Part shown: in pieces, positions 8,196-17,527 of the stretch
Numbering within the stretch: the stretch's first letter is position 1
Layout: each line of letters starts with the position of its first letter
From: Sneathiella sp.
GTDB lineage: Bacteria > Pseudomonadota > Alphaproteobacteria > Sneathiellales > Sneathiellaceae
Assembly (NCBI GenBank): GCA_017643685.1
Contig: JAEPMY010000013.1
Location: 1 to 47,278, forward strand
Reading direction: 5' to 3'
DNA length: 47,278 bases
Position numbers and translations under genes: made by a program
The notes under the pieces: generated by a model
Told to the model about the DNA's origin: nothing
What the model saw: only the letters and a program-made list of their open reading frames with translations
The model's database searches: none

Positions 8196-8330
8196 GGAAA
8201 GCTTAAAAAGTTAATTTAATTGTTTCGTTGTTCTTATGTTGCCTTTACCAAACATTAAAAATTCTCAGGCAAAGTGTTTTTGGCAATATATTGTAAACCA
8301 TAATCGGTAAGTTTTTCACCGGGGTGTCCA

Positions 8331-9692
8331 TTGTTAAGCGTAATTTCGGAAATAGGCAGGATCAATCCAGAACAGTTCTACGGGCGTGTTGCTGGTATTC
8401 AGGGGCTGCTCGTTGAAATCGGTGGAATTCAACGGCACCTTAGCATCGGTAGCCGAGTTGATCTGCAGGCAAGAGGCGGTAAAACAGTACCTTGCGAGGT
8501 AGTTGGTTTTCGAAATGATCGCGCTCTTGCGATGCCATTTGGGACATTGGATGGTGTTGGCATGGGCTGTAAAGCTCTGATCGCTGAACAGGATCCGGTC
8601 ATCTATCCAGATAGCAGTTGGCTCGGTCGTGTTGTAAACGCGATGGGTGAGCCCGTAGACGGTGGGCCACCGCTTAAAAAAGGTCCTGTCGGTGTTCCGC
8701 TCCGAAATTTGGCGCCGCCAGCTCATTCGCGGCAACGTGTTGGTGGGAAGATTGATCTTGGAGTGAGGGCGTTAAATACGTTTATTACCTGCTGCAAGGG
8801 GCAGCGGATGGGTATATTTGCGGGCTCCGGCGTTGGTAAGTCAGTTCTTTTGTCTATGTTGGCCCGTAATACAGAAGCAGACGTTAATGTCATCGGTCTG
8901 ATCGGAGAGCGAGGTCGTGAGGTTCAGGAGTTTCTTGAAGATGATCTGGGTCCAGAGGGCTTGGCTCGCAGCGTTGTTGTGGTCGCGACTTCTGATGAGC
9001 CTGCACTTATGCGTCGTCAGGCCGCATATCTGACATTGGCGCTTTCTGAATATTTTCGCGATCAGGATAAGGATGTTCTTTGTCTCATGGATAGCGTCAC
9101 GCGTTTTGCTATGGCACAGCGTGACGTGGGGCTTTCAGGCGGGGAACCTCCAACCAGTAAAGGATATACACCAACAGTTTTCAGTGAACTGCCAAAGCTA
9201 CTCGAGCGGGCGGGGCCTGGCCCAGGAACAGGCACTATCACAGGACTGTTTACGGTTTTGGTGGAAGGGGATGACCATAACGAGCCGGTAGCTGATGCTG
9301 TTCGCGGTATTTTGGATGGGCATATAGTGATGGAGCGTTCGATTGCAGAGCGAGGACGCTATCCGGCGATTAACGTTCTAAAATCGGTTTCCCGAACAAT
9401 GCCGGGCTGTAATAGCCAGAATGAAAATGATCTGATTATGGTCGCCAAGCAGTTGATGTCTACCTATGAAGATATGGCAGAACTGATTCGCCTTGGAGCA
9501 TACAAATCGGGCACAGATCAAAATGTGGATGCAGCTATTCACTATTACCCATTGCTTGAGCAGTTCATGTCTCAGCGCAAAGATGACAGCACTGGTTTGC
9601 CAGACTGTTATGCGCAGCTCGCGAGTATCCTAAATGTTGAAGGAGCCATGGAAGAAGCTGCGGCCGATCAAATGCCCTCTGGTGAGCAATAA
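8331..9692 (+). CDS. fliI: Flagellum-specific ATPase FliI
   Basis: FliI is the hexameric ATPase that energises unfolding and export of flagellar subunits. The 453-residue protein has the F1-beta-like N-terminal domain, Walker A GSGVGKS at 166-171, Walker [13 protein letters not shown], and the FliI-typical [13 protein letters not shown] region. The start is TTG: an in-frame stop lies at 8301-8303, no ATG or GTG fits between, and GGGGTG sits 5-10 bp upstream of the TTG. It forms a two-gene unit with fliJ and is transcribed away from ctrA. Confidence 0.94.
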   Translation: MLSVISEIGRINPEQFYGRVAGIQGLLVEIGGIQRHLSIGSRVDLQARGGKTVPCEVVGFRNDRALAMPFGTLDGVGMGCKALIAEQDPVIYPDSSWLGRVVNAMGEPVDGGPPLKKGPVGVPLRNLAPPAHSRQRVGGKIDLGVRALNTFITCCKGQRMGIFAGSGVGKSVLLSMLARNTEADVNVIGLIGERGREVQEFLEDDLGPEGLARSVVVVATSDEPALMRRQAAYLTLALSEYFRDQDKDVLCLMDSVTRFAMAQRDVGLSGGEPPTSKGYTPTVFSELPKLLERAGPGPGTGTITGLFTVLVEGDDHNEPVADAVRGILDGHIVMERSIAERGRYPAINVLKSVSRTMPGCNSQNENDLIMVAKQLMSTYEDMAELIRLGAYKSGTDQNVDAAIHYYPLLEQFMSQRKDDSTGLPDCYAQLASILNVEGAMEEAAADQMPSGEQ

Positions 9693-9711
9693 TGTTAGGC
9701 GAGTGTAGATT

Positions 9712-10128
9712 ATGAGAAGCCTTTCTAACTTGATTCGCATGCAGAAATGGAAACTCGATGAGCAGCGCCGGGTCGTCGGCGATCTGGAAGAGCTTATCGG
9801 AAACTATCAGACACAGTTGCAGGCGTTAGAAGATGAGTTTGCCAGTGAAAAAGCACTCGCCGCAGAAAATCCTGATGTGGGCATGATGTTCAGCCAATAT
9901 GCAGAGGCTGCACGTCTTCGGAAAGGGAACCTGACGGCTACGATTGAAGAGCTTCAGGAAAAACTGAGTGATGAGAGGGATATTATGGCAGAGCTATTTC
10001 AGGAGCTCAAAAAATATGAGATTTCTGAAGAGACGCGCATACGCCGGTTGAAGGAAGCGGAAGATAAGCGGCAACAAGAAGAAATGGATGCATTTTCGTT
10101 AGAAATTTTCCGGCGCAACCAGAACTAG
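9712..10128 (+). CDS. fliJ: Flagellar export chaperone FliJ
   Basis: A 138-residue, highly charged, almost wholly helical protein predicted to form a coiled coil, as expected for FliJ, which sits in the FliI ring and assists export. The N-terminus (SLSNLIRMQKWKLDEQRR) and C-terminal basic/acidic heptads match the family. It begins 20 bp after fliI. Its stop lies 3 bp from the stop of the convergent FliK-like gene with no terminator between them. Confidence 0.88.
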   Translation: MRSLSNLIRMQKWKLDEQRRVVGDLEELIGNYQTQLQALEDEFASEKALAAENPDVGMMFSQYAEAARLRKGNLTATIEELQEKLSDERDIMAELFQELKKYEISEETRIRRLKEAEDKRQQEEMDAFSLEIFRRNQN

Positions 10129-10131
10129 CGA

Positions 10132-11976
10132 TTATAAAATAGTCGGAGGATCACTTTCCCATTCTTCTGTTGGGTGAACCGGGAACGGGTTTACTTCACG
10201 AAATAATAGACGTCCTGTAAGTCCAGTTATCTCCAGATTTTCTACAAAAATCTTTGTAACGTCCGCTTTCATTTGATCAGGTAAAGTAAAACGGGAGCGA
10301 AGCACGAGGTTGAAACTTTTTGGGCGGAACAAACCATCCAATTGAATTGGACCTGTTTTTGAAAGATCCAGTTCAATCACAAACCTATTTTCATCTTCTC
10401 CGTCTTCACCTTGCTTTTTATGTTGGCGGTAATACATGCGAAGTTGATGAAGTTTTTCCTGATCAAAAAACGGAAAAGCGAGAACACGCCAATCTTGGCC
10501 GCCGGGTTCTGCAGCCAGACGCCCTATAGTCGCAAATTCGTCACGTAATGCTCTGATTAACTCTCCCTTGCCATTATTTTCGAGGGTCTGAAGGTTGTGT
10601 TGCCCCATCCATTTTCCAATATCACCACCATTTAGGGCTGCCAGGAAGAAAAGAAGGCTTGCGCCTAAATTAGGTCCCACTCGCGGTATTTGACTTGATA
10701 ATAAAGTCTGTGCAGCCGCCGGATCATGCGTAGCGAGAGTGTTTAAGGCTTCCCGCAAGTTTTCCCATTGGCTCATAATTGGCAAATGTGGTGTTTTGAA
10801 TAGACTAATCGCGCCCATTGTCGGAGGTAACGGAAAGGCTCCAAGTTCTTCACTTAAAGAAAAGCTGACAAGGGAGCCGATAGCAGGAGGCTGACTCGTC
10901 TGAAACCGAAAATTACCAAGATCAATGGACTGGACAAAGACTTGTACTGTTCTGTTCGCGCCGGTTTTCACGTTGGTATGTGCAATAACAGCACCCTGGA
11001 AGCGAATATCTCCCTGATTTTGGACATTATCCGTATTGGTGGGGTGGAAAAGGGCACTTACTTGTTTGCCTGGGGTGAGCAAGCCTGTGACGCCTGATAT
11101 ATCTGGACGTAATCTGGTTGGCGGCGCCTCTATGGAAAGCTTAACAATCTCAGGGTGCGCTTCGGTTTTAGCGGTTTGTACTCCACTACTTTGCTGGGCA
11201 CCTTGGCCGGAGATTTCTGGTTTTGGGTGAGGAATACCTGCGTATGCGGCGGCACCGCCAATGCTGCTTTGCTTTGGTCCAATTAGGGAGGAACTGGAGG
11301 CAAGCGTTGCCGCAAACAAAGTGGGGTTCGCCGATGCTTGTCGGCCCACCTGTTCTGCACCGCCGGAGGTGACTTGATTTGCTGTCAGCGGAGATGCCGG
11401 GGCGGTTTGTTGTGCGGAAGTGTTGCCCGACTGCATAGTCATATTTTGAGACGCGGAAGGTGAGGGGCGTGATCGTGCCTCCAGATTAGAGACTATCCGC
11501 TGCATCTCACTATCTAATGCTGCCTTGTCCGGAGCGATCACCTGGCCGCCATATGGGTTTATTGGTTGGGCAGGTTTATTAATAACAGGCAGCAGGGTCA
11601 CTGAAGGCGGGGAGGCAAGCTTTTCACCGTTAATCGCAGTTACGCGGGCGGTGATTGTGTCCCCAATGCTCTCAAGCTCTAAAACTACCTGACTACCTAC
11701 AGGGATAGGATTTCGGGAAGACATACGGAAGTTGCCAACTTCGGTATGAAGCATGGTGTCGCCGCTTGAGGCCCGTGCTGTCACAACTGCAGACAGCATG
11801 GAACCTTCTGACATGGAGCCGGCATGGGCGGCGGGTTTCGTTTGGCCTGAACCTTGTTGACCTGCGGCATTTGACGGATCGACAGGGGAAACCTGCTGTT
11901 GAGCGGTAGCAGTTCCACGTCCCGCATCTACCGGCGGGGTAGGGGGTGTTCCCGATGTGGATCTGATGCCGCTCAT
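10132..11976 (-). CDS. FliK-like protein with C-terminal Flg_hook-like domain
   Basis: A 614-residue protein whose N-terminal half is low-complexity (Pro/Gln/Ser/Thr/Ala), as in hook-length control proteins. Two short beta-rich segments (about 60-120 and 290-370, each with a VVLELE- or FSLSE-type strand pattern) precede a helical region and a C-terminal domain (about 500-610). That domain has RFVIELDLSKTGPIQLDGL and FNLVLRSRF, resembling the Flg_hook substrate-specificity-switch domain (LELDL..LG.V.V). It is the last gene of the long minus-strand operon after flhG. The classical fliK is separate, at 24940-26673, so this is a second, divergent FliK-type protein or a basal-body accessory. Its exact role is unknown to me. 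Confidence 0.6.
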   Translation of the reverse strand: MSGIRSTSGTPPTPPVDAGRGTATAQQQVSPVDPSNAAGQQGSGQTKPAAHAGSMSEGSMLSAVVTARASSGDTMLHTEVGNFRMSSRNPIPVGSQVVLELESIGDTITARVTAINGEKLASPPSVTLLPVINKPAQPINPYGGQVIAPDKAALDSEMQRIVSNLEARSRPSPSASQNMTMQSGNTSAQQTAPASPLTANQVTSGGAEQVGRQASANPTLFAATLASSSSLIGPKQSSIGGAAAYAGIPHPKPEISGQGAQQSSGVQTAKTEAHPEIVKLSIEAPPTRLRPDISGVTGLLTPGKQVSALFHPTNTDNVQNQGDIRFQGAVIAHTNVKTGANRTVQVFVQSIDLGNFRFQTSQPPAIGSLVSFSLSEELGAFPLPPTMGAISLFKTPHLPIMSQWENLREALNTLATHDPAAAQTLLSSQIPRVGPNLGASLLFFLAALNGGDIGKWMGQHNLQTLENNGKGELIRALRDEFATIGRLAAEPGGQDWRVLAFPFFDQEKLHQLRMYYRQHKKQGEDGEDENRFVIELDLSKTGPIQLDGLFRPKSFNLVLRSRFTLPDQMKADVTKIFVENLEITGLTGRLLFREVNPFPVHPTEEWESDPPTIL

Positions 11977-11991
11977 TTTATATCGCCGGGT

Positions 11992-12801
11992 TTAGCCGGA
12001 CCCTCTCATTAAATAATTTGCCAAAGCCTCAATTTCCTCGGCCGCTGGGCTATTAGGGTAGCGGCTAAGTAGCGGAGTTTGAGCCCGAATTGAGGCAGAA
12101 ATCCGATCATCCTGAGGGATAATACCTGCCAAAGGTGGCTCCAAATGCAGGAAGTTTTTGCATGCTGCCAGTAGCTTTTCATAAACTTTCTTACCATCAG
12201 ATTTGGATTTTACCATATTAACGAGAATTCTGGTATCCGCATTCTCTTGTGACTGGCTTGTAACCTTGATAAAGGCATAGGCATCCGTCAGTGACGTAGG
12301 TTCACCATTTGTCACAACGATCTTGGGCCCTTTGGCAGAGGCTAGTGTTTGAACCGCTGCATCGATGCCAGCACCCAGATCCAGAATTATGTAATCATAC
12401 TCCTCACCCAAAGTGATTAGCTCTTCATGAACAGCTTTCAGGTGATTTGAATCCAGCGTGCCCAGCGACCCTGAGCCGGATCGGCCGGCGATGATGTCAA
12501 AGCCGCCTTCTTCAAATCGGAAGGCAACATCCTTTAGTTTCTGCTGGCCAGATACAACAGTTGCGAGATCAAAATCCGGCATCAATCCAAGCTGGATGTC
12601 TACGTTTGCAAGGCCGACATCGCCATCAAAAAGCAGAACTTTTTTACCTGCATTGGAAAGAGCGTGGGCGAGGCTGACAGACAAAACTGTTTTACCAACA
12701 CCGCCTTTTCCAGAGGCAACAGTGATTAGGTTTTTACCTGCATTCTTCATCGCCGGGTGGGCGGCGGGACGGGTTGTTAAAGGGCTTTCTGTTTCGCTCA
12801 T
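11992..12801 (-). CDS. flhG: MinD/ParA-family flagellar number regulator FlhG (FleN)
   Basis: FlhG is a membrane-cycling ATPase that limits the number of polar flagella and antagonises FlhF. The 269-residue protein has the deviant Walker A SGKGGVGKT near residue 31, FDGDVGLANVDIQLGL (Walker A' region), and DYIILDLGAGID as the Walker B region. Its start overlaps the flhF stop by 4 bp (ATGA), the usual flhF-flhG coupling. It is followed 15 bp later by the FliK-like gene. Confidence 0.9.
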   Translation of the reverse strand: MSETESPLTTRPAAHPAMKNAGKNLITVASGKGGVGKTVLSVSLAHALSNAGKKVLLFDGDVGLANVDIQLGLMPDFDLATVVSGQQKLKDVAFRFEEGGFDIIAGRSGSGSLGTLDSNHLKAVHEELITLGEEYDYIILDLGAGIDAAVQTLASAKGPKIVVTNGEPTSLTDAYAFIKVTSQSQENADTRILVNMVKSKSDGKKVYEKLLAACKNFLHLEPPLAGIIPQDDRISASIRAQTPLLSRYPNSPAAEEIEALANYLMRGSG

Positions 12802-13973
12802 TTTTCCGCCTTATCAAATTCATTACTAACGGCCTGATCGGATGGGTCCCTTATGATCAGACGGGCCAGGTTGACGGGGTTGAGGGCGTGAAGGCCTTTG
12901 GCAACCGACGAGGAAACACTGGCATAAGAAAATTTCAAACCGGCATTGTCTGCCGCTGTGAGGACACCGCCATATCTGCGGGTGGTGTCCAGCCTGGTAA
13001 CAATCATTTTCTTCGCCCCGATAGAGGCAAATTTCATTGCGGTATCGCTCATCTCCGCGCTATCGGTACCTGCCGCCATGACGAGGATAGCTTCCGCTTT
13101 TGCAGCGATCACCAAAGCCGCGAGATCAGCAAGTTCCTGCTCGTCATAGCAACTGATGCCGCCAGTATCTATGAGGATATGCGCGCCATCAGACACTTCC
13201 GGCGTGGCAAGTGTGGCTTTCAATTCTTCTGCGCTATCAACTACCCAAAGTTTCAGTTTCAGGATATCTGTGAAGGACTGAAGTTGCTCAACAGCGCCAG
13301 CCCGGCTTTTGTCTGTGGTGATCACATGGACTTTTCGGCCCCGTAGCATCGCGGAGGCAGCCATCTTGGCGATTGTCATCGTTTTGCCCACACCTGGTGG
13401 ACCGATCAGCATTACTGGCGTATTTTTTCGGGTGAATTGCGGTGCAAAATCAAAGTGTTTATCAAGTGCTGCTGCAAGCGCCATATTTGTATCATCTGTA
13501 TCCACAGCGATCGCAGATCGACAAAGCCGTTCGGCTAGTAGTGTTGGAACGCCGTGATAGGCCATAGAACGTACAAGCATTTCTAGCTGAGGGGTGACCT
13601 CAACAGGGTGATGCTCCTTAGCGCTATCCGTTTTCTTAGGCGTGGTTTTTGGAGCTGGATTTGCGGTTGCCGCTTTCGCTCGAACTGGAGACGATTTTGA
13701 CCGGGTGACTTTTCCAAAGTTTGGTTTGGTCTCAGGTTCCGCGGCTTTTTTTGGCTGTTTCCAATCAGCATCCCAGTTTTGAGCCCACCCATTTACATTC
13801 TGCGGTGACAGGGTTGGCTGCGGTGGGTCGGTTTTTTCTATCGCGGCTGTAATTTGTGTCTCGCCGGTTGGTAGGTCCTGTGTTGCCAGAATAATGGCGT
13901 CATCGCCAAGATCCTGTCGAACCTTACCCATCACCTCTGAGACGGTTTTGCCGGTATAGGACTTAATGCGCAT
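12798..13973 (-). CDS. flhF: Flagellar biosynthesis GTPase FlhF
   Basis: FlhF is an SRP-type GTPase that places the flagellum at the cell pole. The 391 residues show the FlhF N-terminus (MRIKSYTGKTVSEVMGKVRQ..GDDAIILAT), a basic/Pro linker (about 45-120), the N domain, and the G domain with GPPGVGKT at 191-198, TDKSRAGAVEQLQ, DTGG and TRLDTTRRYGG. Located between flhA and flhG in the same operon, which implies polar flagellation. Confidence 0.93.
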   Translation of the reverse strand: MRIKSYTGKTVSEVMGKVRQDLGDDAIILATQDLPTGETQITAAIEKTDPPQPTLSPQNVNGWAQNWDADWKQPKKAAEPETKPNFGKVTRSKSSPVRAKAATANPAPKTTPKKTDSAKEHHPVEVTPQLEMLVRSMAYHGVPTLLAERLCRSAIAVDTDDTNMALAAALDKHFDFAPQFTRKNTPVMLIGPPGVGKTMTIAKMAASAMLRGRKVHVITTDKSRAGAVEQLQSFTDILKLKLWVVDSAEELKATLATPEVSDGAHILIDTGGISCYDEQELADLAALVIAAKAEAILVMAAGTDSAEMSDTAMKFASIGAKKMIVTRLDTTRRYGGVLTAADNAGLKFSYASVSSSVAKGLHALNPVNLARLIIRDPSDQAVSNEFDKAEK

Positions 13974-13984
13974 TCAAACTGTTC

Positions 13985-16096
13985 CTAGACCTGTGCCAGA
14001 GTTTTGAGTTTAGCTTTTGGGTGAATTTCATTTTGTGACATCACCACTGTGGATGGGCGGAAGCGCTCAACAATGGAGCGAACATATGGGCGGATTGCCG
14101 GGCTTGTGAGCAATACCGGATTATGCCCCTGCTGTGCTAACTGGTCGAAATTGTTCCGAACTGTGGCGATGAATTCCTGAAGAAGGCTTGGTGCCATGGA
14201 AAGCTGTTTCTCTTCGCCTTGTCCAATAATTGATTCTGCAAAATTCTGCTCCCACTGGGGCGAGAGGGTGACCAATGGAATGAACCCATCTGGTGCTGTA
14301 TTGGAAGATGATATCTGACGGGCGAGGCGCGCCCTTACATGTTCCGTGATCATACTGATATTTTTAGTGTAACCCGTTGCCTCTGAGACACCTTCCAGAA
14401 TGGACGGCAGATCCCGAATGGAAATGCGTTCGGTTAAAAGATTTTGCAACACACGCTGCACGCCGCTGACGGTAATCTGGGTTGGGATGAGATCTGCAAC
14501 CAGCTTCTGATGTGCTGCAGGCAGTTCATCTAGCAATTTCTGCGTCTCCGCGTAGGAGAGTAGATCTGGCATGTGATCTTTTAGGATTTCCGTCAAATGT
14601 GTGGTTATCACTGTCGCAGGGTCAACGACAGTATACCCACGGAAGGAGGCTTCTTCGCGCTGTCCTTCGTCCACCCAGACGGCCGGCAGGCCAAAAGTAG
14701 GCTCTGTTGTTTCCTCACCGGGCAGGTCAATGGGCAGGCCTTGTGGATCCATTATCAGCAATTGACTAGGGCGTACATCTCCGTGGCCAGCTTCCAGTTC
14801 TTTTACCCGAACAACATAGTTATTTGCAGGTAGCTGCATGTTGTCAAGAATGCGGACGCTGGGCATTACAAAGCCCATATCTCCTGCAATCTGGCGGCGG
14901 AGGGCTTTAATCTGATCGGTAAGGCGGTACCCTTCTACATCGTTGATCAGGGTAAGCAGACCATAGCCAAGCTCCAACCGAAGGTCGTCAATTGCCAGTG
15001 CTGTTGAAATGGGCTCTTCTTTTGGAACTGCTTCTTTCTGCTCTTCAATAAGTTGTTGTGCTTCATGTGCCGCAACTTCTTCTTTCTGACGTGTCATCGC
15101 ATATGCTGCGTATCCAGTACCACCCGCCAAAATTAAGAACGGGATCATTGGGACGCCGGGCAGAAGCGACAGGCTGAACAGCAAAAAAGAGCTCACGGCG
15201 AGGGCGCGTGGATAACCACCGAGCTGACCGATTAGAGCTTTGTCCGTTGTTCCTGTTACACCGCCGCGAGAGACAAGCATACCAGCAGCAACAGAAACGA
15301 TCAGGGCGGGGATCTGACTGACCAGACCGTCACCGACCGTCAGGAGTGTGTAGCTTTCAGCGGCCTGCGAGAAAGTGAGGTCATTTTGGGCGACACCTAC
15401 AATGATACCGCCAATGATGTTGATAAAAGTAATCAGCAGGCCGGCGATGGCGTCGCCGCGGACAAATTTGGACGCACCGTCCATTGAGCCGAAAAAGCTG
15501 CTCTCATCTTCAAGTTCTTTCCGGCGCGCGCGGGCCGTGGCTTCGTCGATCATACCGGCGGACAAATCAGCATCAATCGCCATCTGCTTACCGGGCATCG
15601 CGTCCAAGGAGAAGCGGGCGGCCACCTCGGCGATACGGCCCGAACCCTTAGTAATAACAACAAAGTTCACAAGAACGAGGATGGCGAAAACGATGATACC
15701 AATCACAAAGTTTCCGCCCATAACGAAGTTACCAAACGCCTCAATCACGTTACCTGCGGCATCGGGCCCTGTATGTCCTTCTGATAAGATGAGGCGAGTG
15801 GAAGCAAGGTTGAGCGATAACCTGAGCATTGTCGCAATCAGCAGAACCGTGGGAAACGAGCTGAAATCTAGGGGTCTCGTAATAAACAGGCAAGTCATCA
15901 GAATGATGACAGAAAAGGTAATCGAGACAGCTAGACTGAAATCAAGTAGCCAGCTTGGCATCGGAAGGATCAGGACCACAAGGATGCAGATCACTCCAAG
16001 CGCGAAACCAATATCCGCGCGTCCCACGACCGAGACGATATTGCCAAGGTCCAGACCGCCACCGGTCTGCTGATTTTGATCCTGACTATCACTCAT
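13985..16096 (-). CDS. flhA: Flagellar export gate protein FlhA
   Basis: FlhA forms the nonameric export gate and the docking platform for chaperone-substrate complexes. The 703-residue protein has about eight N-terminal membrane segments (about 30-330), the FHIPEP-region signature RIAEVAARFSLDAMPGKQMA, and a soluble C-terminal domain (about 355-700). It lies 22 bp after flbD and 11 bp before flhF on the same strand. Length and domain layout are normal. Confidence 0.95.
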   Translation of the reverse strand: MSDSQDQNQQTGGGLDLGNIVSVVGRADIGFALGVICILVVLILPMPSWLLDFSLAVSITFSVIILMTCLFITRPLDFSSFPTVLLIATMLRLSLNLASTRLILSEGHTGPDAAGNVIEAFGNFVMGGNFVIGIIVFAILVLVNFVVITKGSGRIAEVAARFSLDAMPGKQMAIDADLSAGMIDEATARARRKELEDESSFFGSMDGASKFVRGDAIAGLLITFINIIGGIIVGVAQNDLTFSQAAESYTLLTVGDGLVSQIPALIVSVAAGMLVSRGGVTGTTDKALIGQLGGYPRALAVSSFLLFSLSLLPGVPMIPFLILAGGTGYAAYAMTRQKEEVAAHEAQQLIEEQKEAVPKEEPISTALAIDDLRLELGYGLLTLINDVEGYRLTDQIKALRRQIAGDMGFVMPSVRILDNMQLPANNYVVRVKELEAGHGDVRPSQLLIMDPQGLPIDLPGEETTEPTFGLPAVWVDEGQREEASFRGYTVVDPATVITTHLTEILKDHMPDLLSYAETQKLLDELPAAHQKLVADLIPTQITVSGVQRVLQNLLTERISIRDLPSILEGVSEATGYTKNISMITEHVRARLARQISSSNTAPDGFIPLVTLSPQWEQNFAESIIGQGEEKQLSMAPSLLQEFIATVRNNFDQLAQQGHNPVLLTSPAIRPYVRSIVERFRPSTVVMSQNEIHPKAKLKTLAQV

Positions 16097-16118
16097 ACGC
16101 TAAACTGCCTTTGTGACC

Positions 16119-17510
16119 TTAAATTGCAGAACGCTGACTGGAGCCAGCAGAGGGAATATCAACCCCTTCTCCAGAATACTGTTTCAGCTTGTTGCGAAGA
16201 GTTCGGATCGAAATACCCAGTATGTTGGCGGCATGTGTACGGTTGCCCAGACAGTGTTCCAATGTGTTAAGGATAAGATCCTTTTCTACATCTGCGACAG
16301 TTCGCCCAACCATTGTTTCTGCCGAACCACCAGATACTTCTGCATCGGCTATTGGTGCTGCAGCAGCTGAGGCGCTAGCAATCGGGGCACTGGTGGTTTC
16401 TGGGATTGCACTTCCATCTGGCATCAGAATGGCTTCCGGTCCGATGTCTGGACCTGCAGCCAATAGAACTGCCCGGTGGATTGTGTTTTCAAGTTCCCGC
16501 ACGTTACCTTGCCAGCGGCTCCGTTTCAGTTTTTCAAGCGCCGCATCGCTGATTTTCCGAATGGCGATGCCGTTCATCTCAGAGTATTTCTTAATGAAAT
16601 GATCTGTCAGGGTAACAATGTCAGATGGGCGTTCCCGAAGTGGTGGAATTTTTAATGTCACGACATTTAAGCGGAACAACAAATCTTCCCGGAATGTTTT
16701 CTCACGAACCGCCTCGGCCAAATCGCGGTTAGAGGTCGCCAAAATGCGAATGTCGACCGGAATAGGCTTGGTGCCGCCGACGCGGTCAATTACGCGTTCC
16801 TGAATTGCACGGAGGAGTTTTGCCTGTAGCTGGATGTCCATCTCGCTGATCTCATCGAGCAGCAAAGTACCCCCGTTTGCTTCTTCAAACTTACCGATCC
16901 GGCGGGCGATGGCCCCTGTGAAAGCACCTTTTTCGTGTCCAAACAGTTCAGACTCTAGAAGGTTTTCAGGAATGGCGGCACAGTTCACGCATACAAATGG
17001 TTTGTCAGAGCGGTTACTCCGGCGATGGAGGTAACTTGCCATCACTTCCTTACCGGTACCAGTCTCACCATTGATCAGAACAGATGCTGATGAAGGTGCA
17101 ATCTGGTCGGCCAAGGCAACGACTTCTCGCATCGCGGGGTCACTGAAAATCAGTTGAGAGCTTTCTTCTGCTACTGCCTCAAGCACGGCTGCAATTAACT
17201 CTGGATCCGGCGGCAGCGGCAGGAATTCCTTCGCGCCAGCGCGGATCGCATTGGCCGCAGCCGTTGCGTCCGTGTTAATCCCACAAGCGATAATGGGCAG
17301 ATTAATCCGCTCATTTGTTAGACTTTCAACGAGTTGGCTGATCGGCAAATTGACATCAATCATTGCCATGTCTGCCCCTTTGCCAGAGCGGAGCGAGACA
17401 AGCGCCATTTCAATATCTTCAACCTGGCTTACTTTAGCCCCGCGAGAAATCGCGATTTGGCTAGCAGCGCCAATTTGTCCGTTAAGTGAACCAATGATAA
17501 GCAAACGCAT
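16119..17510 (-). CDS. flbD: Sigma-54-dependent flagellar activator FlbD
   Basis: FlbD is the enhancer-binding protein that switches flagellar gene classes, activating sigma-54 promoters and, in Caulobacter, repressing fliF. Domains: an N-terminal receiver-like domain (1-115) lacking the usual acidic pair (IIGSLNG instead) and with LPLPP in place of the Lys motif, though Asp52 remains; an AAA+ domain (about 120-350) with GETGTGKE at 148-155 and GAFTGA at 195-200; and a Fis-type HTH at the C-terminus (HAANILGISIRTLRNKLKQY). A degenerate receiver is expected of FlbD, which is controlled by FliX rather than classical phosphorylation. A sigma-54 promoter at 26831-26846 is a likely target. FliX is not in the window. 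Confidence 0.88.
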   Translation of the reverse strand: MRLLIIGSLNGQIGAASQIAISRGAKVSQVEDIEMALVSLRSGKGADMAMIDVNLPISQLVESLTNERINLPIIACGINTDATAAANAIRAGAKEFLPLPPDPELIAAVLEAVAEESSQLIFSDPAMREVVALADQIAPSSASVLINGETGTGKEVMASYLHRRSNRSDKPFVCVNCAAIPENLLESELFGHEKGAFTGAIARRIGKFEEANGGTLLLDEISEMDIQLQAKLLRAIQERVIDRVGGTKPIPVDIRILATSNRDLAEAVREKTFREDLLFRLNVVTLKIPPLRERPSDIVTLTDHFIKKYSEMNGIAIRKISDAALEKLKRSRWQGNVRELENTIHRAVLLAAGPDIGPEAILMPDGSAIPETTSAPIASASAAAAPIADAEVSGGSAETMVGRTVADVEKDLILNTLEHCLGNRTHAANILGISIRTLRNKLKQYSGEGVDIPSAGSSQRSAI

Positions 17511-17527
17511 CTGCTTAACTCCTAAAC

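Noticed and set aside
8231-8330. GGCAATATATTGT near 8281 as another 13-mer of the GG-n-A/TTGCC family
   Set aside because: The right half is TTGT rather than TGCC, and the alignment needs a shift. Not counted.
12774-13346. A 190-codon open frame antisense to flhF
   Set aside because: flhF has GTPase motifs throughout; the antisense frame has no ribosome site and no family resemblance.
15375-16073. A 232-codon open frame antisense to flhA
   Set aside because: flhA is clearly the coding strand (conserved membrane protein with FHIPEP signature). The antisense frame is basic, Ser/Arg/Ile-rich and without recognisable domains, typical of a shadow frame.
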